From contig NZ_JAHKRM010000056.1 in NCBI RefSeq assembly GCF_019396345.1, forward strand, positions 1 to 45,489: 45,489 nucleotides of DNA, in the 5' to 3' direction. This stretch comes from Nonomuraea guangzhouensis (GTDB lineage Bacteria; Actinomycetota; Actinomycetes; Streptosporangiales; Streptosporangiaceae). Positions 24,743-33,291 of the stretch are shown here, in pieces; positions within the stretch are counted from its first letter, which is position 1; every line of letters starts with the position of its first letter. The notes under the pieces were generated by a model. The model was not told the DNA's origin, did not search any database, and saw only the letters and a list, made by a program, of their open reading frames with translations. Position numbers and translations under genes: made by a program.

Positions 24743-26296
24743 TCACCCGAGCCGTCGCGCGATCTCCGCGCAGGAACCCCGCCCCAAGGGGAGCCACAAG
24801 ACCGAAGGCGGCGGAGGTCCCCCACTGATCGGCCGGAACACCCCTTTCGGGACGTCCGCCAGCAGCTTCTCAGGGCAGCGGTGGTAGTACCGTGCCAGAT
24901 CGGGGGGAAATCCCCGGAGATCGGCCCGGCGCCCGACCACGATCGCGGCGAAACGCCGTTCGGTCACCGCGCGGGCGATGCTCCGTTCGAGCTCCGCCCG
25001 GGCGGAGCGGTCGGTGCCGCGCAGGATGTCGGCGGCGGCGGCTCGGTGGGCCACAGGCGGGAGCCCGGCCACCACGTTCAGTCCCGGATCGGCGAAAACC
25101 GCCACCGGCCCGTCGAACTCCCCCAGCCACGTGCGGAGCCGGTCACCCACGCGCCGGTCGGCGGGGCCCGGAACCACCCGGTCGGCATCGAAGGTGCTCA
25201 CGGCCAGGACGGCGATCTGCGCCAGGACCAGCAGACCGGCCACCGCCCCGCGCGGGCTCGGCGTCGAGCCGCCCATCCCGATACCCGCGAGCAACGCCAC
25301 GGCAAGATAGACCGGAAGCATGTTGTTCACCGCACCGCCCGCGTGCACGAGGCCGGCGTAACCTTCCACGACCAGCGCGAGGCAGCCCAGGCCGATGAGC
25401 AGCGGAGTCCGCCGCACCGCGAGCAGGACCGCTCCCAGCGCGAAGCCGAGGGCGGGCAACAGGTACCGGGTCCAGAACTCGGTGAACGCGGTGTGGTGGA
25501 GCCGGTGCTGGGCGAGAAGTTCGAAGACATAGAACACGTACCAGCCGTGGCTGGTCAGGCCCCATACGAGCGTGGTCAGGCCCACCACTCCAGCGAACGT
25601 CACCGCCAGCCATCCGCCCAGCCGGCGCCGGGGACCGCGCAGCAGCACAGCGGCGATCGCCACCGCCTCGGCGAGCGCGCTCTGCTTGGTGAGGAAGGCC
25701 GCCGCGAGCAGCAGTCCGGCCGCCACCGCACCGCCCGGCCGGCGCATCCACCGGGCCATGTAGAGCCCGGCGAGACTGAGGAGAAGGAAGAGCGAGTCCA
25801 CCCGGGCGAAGTCCAACCAGGAGTCGACGGCGAAGTAGGTCGCGGCGTAGAGCCCCGCCGCGGCCACCCCGGCGGCCAGATCCCCGGTCTCCCGCTGGAC
25901 GAGCCGGGCGAGGAGGACGAAGCAGCCGAGCGAGGCTGCCAGCGAGACCAGCCGGAGCGGGAGATAGGAGACCCCCAGCACGCCCGCCAGGGCCGCCGAG
26001 ACGGCGAAGTACAGCGGAGGATAGGCGTCGGGTACGTAGTCGACCGTCGGAGCGGAGTACAACGGGCGGTCAGTGAGCAACCGTTCCACCTCGACCAGGG
26101 AGTTGCCTTCCAGCCACTCCAGGGCATACGGATAGCCCAGCCGGCTCACGGCGATGCCGACGTACACCGCGATCGCGACGAGTCCCGCAGCCGCGGCGAG
26201 CAAGATCGGAAGCCGTGCAACGGCCGCCGGTCTGAGCCGTTCTCGAAACCCGCGACTACTCACGGACGGATGCCGGGAAGACGTTCGCGGCCACAC
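24743..26296 (-). CDS. Integral-membrane glycosyltransferase, GT39/ArnT-like GT-C fold
   Basis: A 517-residue protein with roughly ten or more hydrophobic helices and a soluble C-terminal domain of about 130 residues. After the first helix comes EWLEGNSLVEVERLL, and then a YVPDAYPPLYFAVSAAL segment. This resembles the first extracytoplasmic loop of polyprenyl-phosphate-sugar-dependent GT-C enzymes, where an acidic residue acts as base. It would transfer a sugar from a lipid carrier outside the membrane. The start is uncertain: GTG 26296 is the longest, GTG 26263 is possible. It is divergent from the GT87-like gene, and the gap between them holds the shared 21-bp element. The Moco gene follows after an 84-bp gap. 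Confidence 0.75.
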   Translation of the reverse strand: MWPRTSSRHPSVSSRGFRERLRPAAVARLPILLAAAAGLVAIAVYVGIAVSRLGYPYALEWLEGNSLVEVERLLTDRPLYSAPTVDYVPDAYPPLYFAVSAALAGVLGVSYLPLRLVSLAASLGCFVLLARLVQRETGDLAAGVAAAGLYAATYFAVDSWLDFARVDSLFLLLSLAGLYMARWMRRPGGAVAAGLLLAAAFLTKQSALAEAVAIAAVLLRGPRRRLGGWLAVTFAGVVGLTTLVWGLTSHGWYVFYVFELLAQHRLHHTAFTEFWTRYLLPALGFALGAVLLAVRRTPLLIGLGCLALVVEGYAGLVHAGGAVNNMLPVYLAVALLAGIGMGGSTPSPRGAVAGLLVLAQIAVLAVSTFDADRVVPGPADRRVGDRLRTWLGEFDGPVAVFADPGLNVVAGLPPVAHRAAAADILRGTDRSARAELERSIARAVTERRFAAIVVGRRADLRGFPPDLARYYHRCPEKLLADVPKGVFRPISGGPPPPSVLWLPLGRGSCAEIARRLG

Positions 26297-26410
26297 CGGT
26301 CACGTTAACGGCGAAGTTCCAGCGGCCGGGTCGACGCCGCCGCACGAAGCGGTCCCGACACGGTCAAGACTCGCCCGTGACCACGCCCGACGCCCCGCGA
26401 ACAGCATGTG

Positions 26411-26431
26411 ACTTCTTACGGAGTGCGGACG
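26411..26431 (+). promoter_or_regulatory. Shared 21-bp element, site A
   Basis: The core TTCTTACGGAGTGCGGACG lies between the divergent GT39-like and GT87-like genes. Site C (35944-35964, opposite strand) matches 20 of 21 bases and site B (32224-32244) matches 17 of 21. Recurrence in front of functionally related transcription units suggests a binding site for one common regulator. Confidence 0.6.
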
Positions 26432-26458
26432 AACCGTGCCGTCGTGGCCTCATGAGCG

Positions 26459-27811
26459 GTGGCCGGTGCGAAGCTGCGGGGCGTGAGCAGGTACACGATG
26501 TATGTCGGCGCGACACTCCTGGCGCTCGTCGCCGTCCTGGTCAGGATGGCGTTCGGGCGTCCTGACCTGCTGCGGTGGTACCTGGTCGCGTGGGGGCTGT
26601 TCGTCGTGGCGCTGTGGCTGGCCAGGTCGGTGCCGGCGCGGCAGCGCGCGGTGCTGGTCGTCGCGGGTGGCGTCATCGTGACCGCCACCGGCTTGGTCGC
26701 ACCGCCGAGCACCAGCACCGATTCCTACCGGTACGCGTGGGACGGCCGGGTGCAGGCGGCGGGCATCTCGCCCTATGACCATCCTCCCGCCGATCCGGCG
26801 CTGAGCCCGTTGCGTGACGGCTGGCTGTTCCCGGATGACTGTGACGCGCCCGATCGGGCCCGGGTCTCGCCAGGGGTGTGCACCCGGATCAACCGGCCCT
26901 TGGTGCACACGATCTACCCGCCGCTGGCGGAGGGGTACTTCCTGCTGGTGCACTGGCTGACGCCGGAGGGTTCACGGCACAAGGGGCTGCAGGCCGGCGG
27001 GGCGCTGATGGCGATCGTGGTGCTGCTGGCGTTGTGGCGATGGGCGGGCGCGGGCCGGGCCGCCTATTGGGCGTGGTGCCCGGCCGTACCCGCCGAGGCG
27101 GTGAACAACGCGCACATCGACATGCTCGGCGTGCTGCTCGTGGTGCTCGCCTACTGCGTGGTCCGCGGCCGGGGAGCGCTGCTCGGCGCGGCCATCGCGG
27201 CCAAGCTGATCCCCGCGACCGCGTTGCCCGGCGCGCTGTCGGGGGTGCTCAAGGGCGGGGTGGCCTGGCGGCGCATCGCCGCCGCCACCGTGCCTGCCGT
27301 CCTGGTGATCGTGCTGACGTACCTGCCCTATGTGCTCATCTCGCGGGGCTCCGTGGCGGGCTACCTGTTCGGGTACGTCCAGGAGGAAGGCTACGAGGCC
27401 CCCTCGGCGAGGGGGCGGTATGCGGTGTTGCGGCTGGTAATGCCGGACTCGTGGGCGCCGTTCGCCGCGATACTGCTGCTGGCGCTGATGGTGCTGTACG
27501 TCCTGCGCTACGGAGATCCCGAGCGGCCCTGGGGCGGTGCGTTACTGATCAGCGGGTCCATACTGCTGCTGTTCACACCCGAGTACTCCTGGTACGCCCT
27601 GCTGGTGGTCGCGCTGGTCGCCCTGGATGGCCGGTGGGAATGGCTGGGCGTGGCCCTGGCGGGAGCAGTGGGCTACCTGTTCGGCCCCGCGACGCTCGCC
27701 TACACGCTGGCGGCGCTGGCGGTGTTCGCCGGCTGGGCCGTGAGCCGGGCCCGCCGCTCCCGCACGGTCGACGAGAGGGGAGCGGCGCAAGAGGTGGGAG
27801 CGGCGCGATGA
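26459..27811 (+). CDS. Integral-membrane mannosyltransferase-like protein, GT87 type
   Basis: A 450-residue protein with about ten to eleven hydrophobic helices. It resembles the GT87 polyprenol-phosphate mannosyltransferase group: SYRYAWDGRVQAAGISPYDH after the second helix supplies the conserved acidic DxxxY-type region, followed by IYPPLAEGYFLLVH and FTPEYSWYALLVVALVA. It would glycosylate a lipid or cell-wall acceptor on the outer face. GTG 26459 is the longest start; GTG 26483 and ATG 26498 (AGG six bases upstream) are plausible. It is the first gene of a four-gene rightward operon and overlaps the Moco gene by ATGA. Sugar and acceptor are unknown. Confidence 0.8.
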   Translation: MAGAKLRGVSRYTMYVGATLLALVAVLVRMAFGRPDLLRWYLVAWGLFVVALWLARSVPARQRAVLVVAGGVIVTATGLVAPPSTSTDSYRYAWDGRVQAAGISPYDHPPADPALSPLRDGWLFPDDCDAPDRARVSPGVCTRINRPLVHTIYPPLAEGYFLLVHWLTPEGSRHKGLQAGGALMAIVVLLALWRWAGAGRAAYWAWCPAVPAEAVNNAHIDMLGVLLVVLAYCVVRGRGALLGAAIAAKLIPATALPGALSGVLKGGVAWRRIAAATVPAVLVIVLTYLPYVLISRGSVAGYLFGYVQEEGYEAPSARGRYAVLRLVMPDSWAPFAAILLLALMVLYVLRYGDPERPWGGALLISGSILLLFTPEYSWYALLVVALVALDGRWEWLGVALAGAVGYLFGPATLAYTLAALAVFAGWAVSRARRSRTVDERGAAQEVGAAR

Positions 27812-28917
27812 TTCTCCGGACCCTGTCGGCCAGGTTCACCAGCCGCCTGCGTTCCGAGCGGGTCGCGGCCAAGCTGGGCATGTGGCTGGGGCTCAGCTTC
27901 ACCGTCGCCTTCGCGACCGGACTGTTCAGCCACTTCATGCAGCATCCACCCGCCTGGCTGCTGTGGCCCTCGCGACCGGTGAACCTCTACCGCCTCACCC
28001 AGGGACTGCATGTCATCGGCGGCATCGCCACGGTCCCGCTCCTGCTGGCGAAATTGTGGACGGTCTACCCCAAGCTGTGGCAGTGGCCGCCGGTGCGCTC
28101 CATCGGGCATGCCGCCGAGCGGTTGTTCGTGCTCTTCCTGGTGGCGGGATCGCTGTTCCAGCTGGTCACCGGGCTGCTGAACATCGCCTACACCTACCCG
28201 TGGCCGTTCGGCTTCGTCCAGGCACACTACTGGACGGCCTTCATCGTGTACGGCGCACTCGTCATCCACGTCAGCAACGAGTGGGCCAAGGTCCGGCGGC
28301 ACTTGTGGACCCGCGTGACCGATCCGGAACGGCGCCGCTTCCTGTACACGGTGGCCGCCGCGGCCGGTCTGACGGCTCTGGTCACCGTGGGCGAGACGGT
28401 CACGCCTCTGGAGCGGCTGGCCGTGCTGGCGCCGCGCAATCCAGGCATCGGGCCGCAGGCGGTGCCGGTCAACAAGTCGGCGGTCGCCGCCGGGGTGATG
28501 GGGGTGATCGGCGACCCGGCGTACCGGCTGGTCGTGACGGGCGCCGTCCGTACGGAGCTGTCACTGACCTACGCCGACCTCGTACGGCTGCCGCAGTACA
28601 CGGTCCGATTGCCGATCTCGTGCGTGGAGGGCTGGAGCGTGGAATGTGAATGGTCGGGGATCCGGCTGCGCGACCTGATCCAGCGTGCCGGGGGCGCGCC
28701 GGACGCGTTCGTGACGGTCGAATCCCTCGAACGGGGCAGCTCGTACCGCACCAGCGAGGTACGGCCCCCGCATTGGAACGACCCGCTGACCCTCCTCGCC
28801 TTGAAGATCAACGGCCGGACGCTCGACGCTGACCACGGCTATCCGGTGCGGTTGATCGCGCCCAACCGGCCGGGTGTCATGCAGACCAAATGGGTCACCA
28901 CGGTGAGGGTCGCATGA
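27808..28917 (+). CDS. Membrane-bound molybdopterin oxidoreductase with b-cytochrome domain (copy 2)
   Basis: A 369-residue paralogue of the 23354-24658 product, shorter at both ends. The membrane domain keeps His in TQGLHVI (68), VQAHYW (140) and LVIHVS (154). A twin-arginine-like stretch PERRRFLYTVAAAAG lies at 173-187. The sulfite-oxidase-fold domain has Cys272 in SCVEGWS and a conserved VNKSA near 221. Like copy 1 it should place molybdenum outside and heme in the membrane. It sits between the GT87-like gene and the NADH dehydrogenase fusion and overlaps both by ATGA. The downstream dehydrogenase suggests it is fed from NADH through quinol. The MsrPQ methionine-sulfoxide reductase is the nearest known functional analogue. 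Confidence 0.85.
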   Translation: MILRTLSARFTSRLRSERVAAKLGMWLGLSFTVAFATGLFSHFMQHPPAWLLWPSRPVNLYRLTQGLHVIGGIATVPLLLAKLWTVYPKLWQWPPVRSIGHAAERLFVLFLVAGSLFQLVTGLLNIAYTYPWPFGFVQAHYWTAFIVYGALVIHVSNEWAKVRRHLWTRVTDPERRRFLYTVAAAAGLTALVTVGETVTPLERLAVLAPRNPGIGPQAVPVNKSAVAAGVMGVIGDPAYRLVVTGAVRTELSLTYADLVRLPQYTVRLPISCVEGWSVECEWSGIRLRDLIQRAGGAPDAFVTVESLERGSSYRTSEVRPPHWNDPLTLLALKINGRTLDADHGYPVRLIAPNRPGVMQTKWVTTVRVA

Positions 28918-30860
28918 GATGGATCGGCTACACCTTCGGTGGCGCGCTCCTGGCACTCGGCCTGACCGGGCTGGTCCTGGACGGTAACCCGGTCGGCTGG
29001 GCATGGTGGTTCGGCGGCGTTGTGGTGGCACACGACGCCGTCCTGGTGCCCGCGGTCCTGCTGGTCGGGGTGGCCGCGAGCCGCGCGGGCCGGTGGACGA
29101 AGGCGGCGCTGATCGTGGCGGCCCTGGTGACGCTCGCGACCCTGCCGACCGTGCTCGCGCTGGGCAGGCGGGCAGACAACCCGTCGATCCTTCCGCTCGA
29201 CTACGGCCGCGACCTGCTCCTCGTTCTGATCGCGATCGGACTCGTCGCGCTGGTTCCCAAGCTCAGGTCCAGGTCCGTGGCGCTGGGTCTGTCTGCCGGG
29301 CTGGCCGCGGGTCTGCTCGTCGCCGGGCTGATGGCCGTCAACGACATGATCGACGCCGCCCGGTGGGTGCTCTTCCTCGGCCACGCCGCGCTCCTGGGCG
29401 CCGTGCTGGGCGGTGTCTTCGGCACCCGGCTGTACGGCCTGGCCAACGCCTTCGCCGGCGGTCTGCTCGCGGGTCTGCTCGCCTGGGTCGGCTGGCAGTT
29501 GACCCTGCTGCCTATCCTGCTCGGCGGTCGCCCCACCTGGACCATCGCGCCAGGGGACTTCCGCGCGCTGGTCGGCGAGGTCCTGCTCGGCGGCATCACC
29601 GGCACCCTTCTGTACGCGGCGCTGAACCGCCCCCCGCAGCGCGCCGCGCCGCCTGAGACGCGGGCCGCGCGTGTGGTCATCATCGGCGGTGGCTTCGGCG
29701 GGATGAGCGCCGCCCGGCGGCTGGACCGGCTCATCTCGCGCGGGCTGCTTGCCGAGGTCACTCTGATCAGCGACTCGACGTCGTTGCTGTTCACCCCGAT
29801 GCTCGCCGGGGTGGCCGCCAGCGCGCTGGAGGCCAGGCACATCAGCGTGCCGGTTCGCGCGTCCCTGGTCCATGCGTCGTTCGTGCACGCGCGGGTCGAG
29901 GCGATCGACACCGTGAACCGTTCCGTCCGGGTGGCGGGTGGGGCGGCGATGCCGTACGACCACCTGGTGGTGGCCGTCGGCTCGATCCCTTCGTTCCATG
30001 GGCTGCCGGGACTGGCCGAGCACGCGTTCACGCTGAAGACGATCGGTGACGCGACCCGGCTGCGCGATCACGTCCTGGAGATGCTGGACGCGGCGGACCT
30101 CGCCGGCGGCGACCGGCCCGAGCTGCTGACGTTCGTGGTGGCAGGAGGCGGTTTCGCCGGCGCCGAGCTGATCGCCGAGCTGTTCGACCTGGTACACGGG
30201 GTGCTCCACCGCTATCCCGGAATCCACCCCGACGAGCCGCGCTTCGTGCTCGTCCACGCGGGCGAACGGATCCTGCCCGAGCTGAGCACCACGCTCGGCA
30301 CGTACGCGCAGGACAAACTGACCGGGCGGGGGATAGAAGTCCGGCTGAAGACCCGGGTAGCCGGGGCCACGCGGCACGCCGCACACCTCGCCGGGGACGA
30401 GGAAATCCGTACCCGCACCATCGTCTGGACGGCGGGCAACCGGCAGCATCCCTTGATGGCCGAGCTGCCAGACGGCGACGCCCAGCTGCGCGTGCCCGGG
30501 CGGGCAGGTGTCTGGGCGATCGGCGACTGCGCGCGAATCTCCGGCCCGGACGGCGTGCCCTACCCGCCGACGGCCCAGCACGCGATGCGCCAAGGAAGAG
30601 TGGCGGCCGACAACGTCGCCGCCGCGCTCGACGGACGCGAGCCGGCGGAGTTCCGATACCGCGCGCTGGGGGTCCTGGTGGCGCTCGGGCACCGTACCGC
30701 CGTCGCGGAGATCCGCGGGCGGAGGCTGTCCGGCTTCGCGGCGTGGGCGGTGTGGCGGGCCGTCTACCTGGCCAAGCTGCCCGGGCTGGAGAAGAAGCTC
30801 CGCGTCCTGTTCGACTGGTCGCTCGACCTGGTCTTCCCCAGAGATATCGCCAATGATTAG
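28914..30860 (+). CDS. Type II NADH dehydrogenase fused to N-terminal membrane domain
   Basis: A 648-residue protein in two parts. Residues 1-235 are membrane-embedded: the first unit carries VVVAHDAVLVP (residues 37-47), similar to the small membrane protein at 22800. Residues 123-237 form a unit ending with WQLTLLPILLGGRPTW, similar to the repeats of the next gene product. Residues 250-648 form a flavin NADH:quinone oxidoreductase with RVVIIGGGFGGMSAARRL (FAD), a second Rossmann motif VVAGGGFAGAELIAEL (NADH) and VWAIGDCARI near the C terminus. It would pass electrons from NADH to quinone. Ordinary NDH-2 enzymes lack such a large N-terminal membrane domain. ATG 28914 overlaps the upstream gene by ATGA. 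Confidence 0.88.
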   Translation: MRWIGYTFGGALLALGLTGLVLDGNPVGWAWWFGGVVVAHDAVLVPAVLLVGVAASRAGRWTKAALIVAALVTLATLPTVLALGRRADNPSILPLDYGRDLLLVLIAIGLVALVPKLRSRSVALGLSAGLAAGLLVAGLMAVNDMIDAARWVLFLGHAALLGAVLGGVFGTRLYGLANAFAGGLLAGLLAWVGWQLTLLPILLGGRPTWTIAPGDFRALVGEVLLGGITGTLLYAALNRPPQRAAPPETRAARVVIIGGGFGGMSAARRLDRLISRGLLAEVTLISDSTSLLFTPMLAGVAASALEARHISVPVRASLVHASFVHARVEAIDTVNRSVRVAGGAAMPYDHLVVAVGSIPSFHGLPGLAEHAFTLKTIGDATRLRDHVLEMLDAADLAGGDRPELLTFVVAGGGFAGAELIAELFDLVHGVLHRYPGIHPDEPRFVLVHAGERILPELSTTLGTYAQDKLTGRGIEVRLKTRVAGATRHAAHLAGDEEIRTRTIVWTAGNRQHPLMAELPDGDAQLRVPGRAGVWAIGDCARISGPDGVPYPPTAQHAMRQGRVAADNVAAALDGREPAEFRYRALGVLVALGHRTAVAEIRGRRLSGFAAWAVWRAVYLAKLPGLEKKLRVLFDWSLDLVFPRDIAND

Positions 30861-32166
30861 GGGAGCGGTGTCCGGCCTGGTCGGCGGGCTGGTGTTCGGG
30901 GCTGTCATGGCGCAGATCGGGTTTCTGCCGACGGTCGCCGCGATCGTCCGCACCGACTCCGTCGGGCTCGGGTTCGCCGTGCACCTGTTGTTCGCGGCGA
31001 TCATCGGCGCCGGCTTCGGCGTCCTCGTCGAGCGTCAGCGGGCGGCGGCCAGTGAGCTGCTGTTCTGGGGATTTGTGTACGGCGCGCTGTGGTGGTTCCT
31101 CGGACCGCTCACCCTGCTGCCGATCCTGCTCGGTCAGCCGGTCACCTGGGATCTCGTCAGCGGCCAGAACCTGACCCCGAGCCTGTTCGGCCACCTGGCC
31201 TACGGCGCGGTCACCGCCGCTGTCTTCGCCTGGCGCCAGGCCCCGGTCATCCGCATCCACCTCGCCACCGTGGCCCGGGGAGTGATGGCCGGGCTGCTGG
31301 CCGCCGCCGCCCTGGTCTTCAGCCTAGGCATCATGGTGGGTGAAGTCCCGTACGAACTGCTGTACGCCTCTTTGGCGGTCGGCGGCGGCTACGGCCTGCT
31401 CTTCGGCAAACGTCCGGAAGGCACCGGACCCGCGTTAATCCGCGGCATGGTGTACGGCTTCGTTTGGTGGATCCTTCTGGTCCTCACTGCTCCGGCCCTG
31501 CTGGCCGGTGGTCGGCTGGACTGGTCGATCGGCGCGGTCCGCGCGGCGTTGCCGGATCTGGTCGGCTACCTGCTGCTGGGGGCAGGCACGGGCGCGGTCT
31601 TCACCTGGCTGGGCGGGCTGGGTCGAGTGCTGTTCGTGGACGACGTACGGCGGCTGCGCCCTGACCGGTTCGGCGTCTCCAGACTCAGAGCCGCCTGCTA
31701 CGGCGGGACCTTCGGGCTGGCCGGCGGCCTGATCGCGACGCTCTTCACCGGCCCGCTCGGACTTGTGGAGGGACTGGCCGCCGGGACGTCCTATGCGCTC
31801 TTCTTCCGCGGGCGTAGCTTCGATCCGGCATCGGGGATCGGCTGGGGCCTGTCATACGGATTCCTGTGGTGGCTCCTCGGCTCGCTGACCCTGTGGCCTG
31901 TCCTGCAGGGCGGCCATCCGCAGTGGTCGGCCGCCCTGCTGGCGGCCGATTCCCCCGCCCTGGTCGGGCACCTGGCCTTCGGCGCCGTGCTCGGCGTCGG
32001 CTACCAGCGCCTGGAAGAGCGGACCAGCCCGTGGTGGCTCACCCGTGGCCAGGCCGCCGCAGAACGCGCGATTGCGCTGCGGGAGCAGACGCTCGGCTCC
32101 GCCCCGGCCATCTGGACGCTCGTCCTGCTTCTCGCGGCCATCATCCCGACGCTGGTGGTGGCTTGA
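30853..32166 (+). CDS. Polytopic membrane protein with three internal repeats
   Basis: A 437-residue, very hydrophobic protein of unknown function. Three tandem units of roughly 115-135 residues (about 1-130, 138-260 and 276-390) each contain a Gly-rich helix and then the block YGxxWW...LT..P.L.G....W followed by a (G)HL.xGA.xG helix. The blocks are YGALWWFLGPLTLLPILLGQ near 76, YGFVWWILLVLTAPALLAGG near 201 and YGFLWWLLGSLTLWPVLQGG near 335. One related unit is fused to the NADH dehydrogenase encoded just before it, whose stop it overlaps by eight bases. The arrangement suggests a membrane complex with that enzyme. A transporter or quinone-binding scaffold are both possible; no named family is recognised. 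Confidence 0.75.
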   Translation: MIRGAVSGLVGGLVFGAVMAQIGFLPTVAAIVRTDSVGLGFAVHLLFAAIIGAGFGVLVERQRAAASELLFWGFVYGALWWFLGPLTLLPILLGQPVTWDLVSGQNLTPSLFGHLAYGAVTAAVFAWRQAPVIRIHLATVARGVMAGLLAAAALVFSLGIMVGEVPYELLYASLAVGGGYGLLFGKRPEGTGPALIRGMVYGFVWWILLVLTAPALLAGGRLDWSIGAVRAALPDLVGYLLLGAGTGAVFTWLGGLGRVLFVDDVRRLRPDRFGVSRLRAACYGGTFGLAGGLIATLFTGPLGLVEGLAAGTSYALFFRGRSFDPASGIGWGLSYGFLWWLLGSLTLWPVLQGGHPQWSAALLAADSPALVGHLAFGAVLGVGYQRLEERTSPWWLTRGQAAAERAIALREQTLGSAPAIWTLVLLLAAIIPTLVVA

Positions 32167-32223
32167 GATGTGGCCACCCGCGGTGGGGTTCAGAAAGTGC
32201 TTCATGTCGAAGCGGTGCACCGC

Positions 32224-32244
32224 AGTTCTTACGGCTTGCGAACG
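32224..32244 (+). promoter_or_regulatory. Shared 21-bp element, site B
   Basis: The core TTCTTACGGCTTGCGAACG lies 51 bases upstream of the epimerase GTG, in the 129-bp gap after the repeat membrane protein. It matches site C at 18 of 21 bases and has the same orientation as site A. It marks the epimerase-GT2 pair as a separate transcription unit of the same regulon. Confidence 0.55.
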
Positions 32245-32295
32245 CGGCCGTGGCGGCTCTGACAACGCGCGGTATCCACAGCTAACGTCAGCCAG

Positions 32296-33291
32296 GTGAA
32301 GGTCATGGTCACCGGCTCGTCCGGATTCATCGGTAGTCATGTCGTCGAGGCCTTCGAAGCGGCCGGGCACGAAGTGGTGCGACTCGATCTGAAGGACGGT
32401 CCCGACGTACGGGACGAGGCGGTCCTGGATCGGGCTCTGCCGGGCGTGGATCTGGTGGTGCACCAGGCCGCCAAGGTGGGTCTGGGCGTGGACGTCTCTG
32501 ATCTGCCCGACTACGCGGCGGTCAACGTGTACGGCACCGCGGTCCTGCTGGCGGCGATGGCCAGACACGGCATCGAGCGGCTGGTCTTGGCCTCATCGAT
32601 GGTGGTCTACGGGGAGGGCGCCTACGACTGTCCCGAGCACGGCCGGGTACGCCCAGGCCCACGCTCCGCCGAGGACCTCCGGCGTGGCCTCTTCGAGCCG
32701 ACCTGCCCGGAGTGCCGCGCCACAGTAGGCCACGCGGTCATCGGGGAAGACGCTCCGCTGGACCCGCGCAACGCCTACGCCACGACCAAACTCGCTCAGG
32801 AGCACCTGGCGGCGAACTGGGCGCGGGAAACGGCGGGAACGGCGGTGGCGCTCAGGTATCACAACGTCTACGGTCCGCGGATGCCGCGCGACACCCCCTA
32901 TGCCGGAGTGGCGGCGATCTTCAGGTCGGCGTTGGAGGCGGGCCGCGCGCCGAGGGTGTTCGAGGACGGCAGGCAGCTGCGCGACTTCGTGCACGTGCGC
33001 GATGTCGCCCGGGCGAACCTGGCCGCGGCCGCGGCCACACAGGTGCCGGGCGGCTTGACCGCGTACAACATCGCCAGCGGCACCCCGCACACCGTCGGAG
33101 AGATGGCCGCCGCCCTGGCGGTCGAGCACGGCGGACCCGCACCGATCGTCACCGGCGAGTACCGGCTGGGCGATGTCCGGCATATCGTGGCCGCGCCCGA
33201 CCGGGCCAGAGCCGAGCTCGGATTCCGCGCCGAGGTCACGTTCGCGGACGGGATGAAAGAGTTCGCCACCGCGCCGCTAGGGATGTCATGA
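32296..33291 (+). CDS. NAD-dependent epimerase/dehydratase with Cys/His insertion
   Basis: A 331-residue extended short-chain dehydrogenase acting on nucleotide sugars. The NAD motif is VTGSSGFIGSH at residues 5-15 and the catalytic YATTK is at 161-165, with Ser at about 100-101. Between them lies an insertion (about residues 108-145) with a CPEH pair at 112-115 and CPEC at 137-140. This looks like a four-ligand metal-binding site and is not part of the standard fold. The GTG at 32296 gives the usual N terminus; the ATG at 32305 with AGGTGA five bases upstream is an alternative. It overlaps the GT2 gene by ATGA and probably supplies its sugar donor. Confidence 0.88.
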   Translation: MKVMVTGSSGFIGSHVVEAFEAAGHEVVRLDLKDGPDVRDEAVLDRALPGVDLVVHQAAKVGLGVDVSDLPDYAAVNVYGTAVLLAAMARHGIERLVLASSMVVYGEGAYDCPEHGRVRPGPRSAEDLRRGLFEPTCPECRATVGHAVIGEDAPLDPRNAYATTKLAQEHLAANWARETAGTAVALRYHNVYGPRMPRDTPYAGVAAIFRSALEAGRAPRVFEDGRQLRDFVHVRDVARANLAAAAATQVPGGLTAYNIASGTPHTVGEMAAALAVEHGGPAPIVTGEYRLGDVRHIVAAPDRARAELGFRAEVTFADGMKEFATAPLGMS

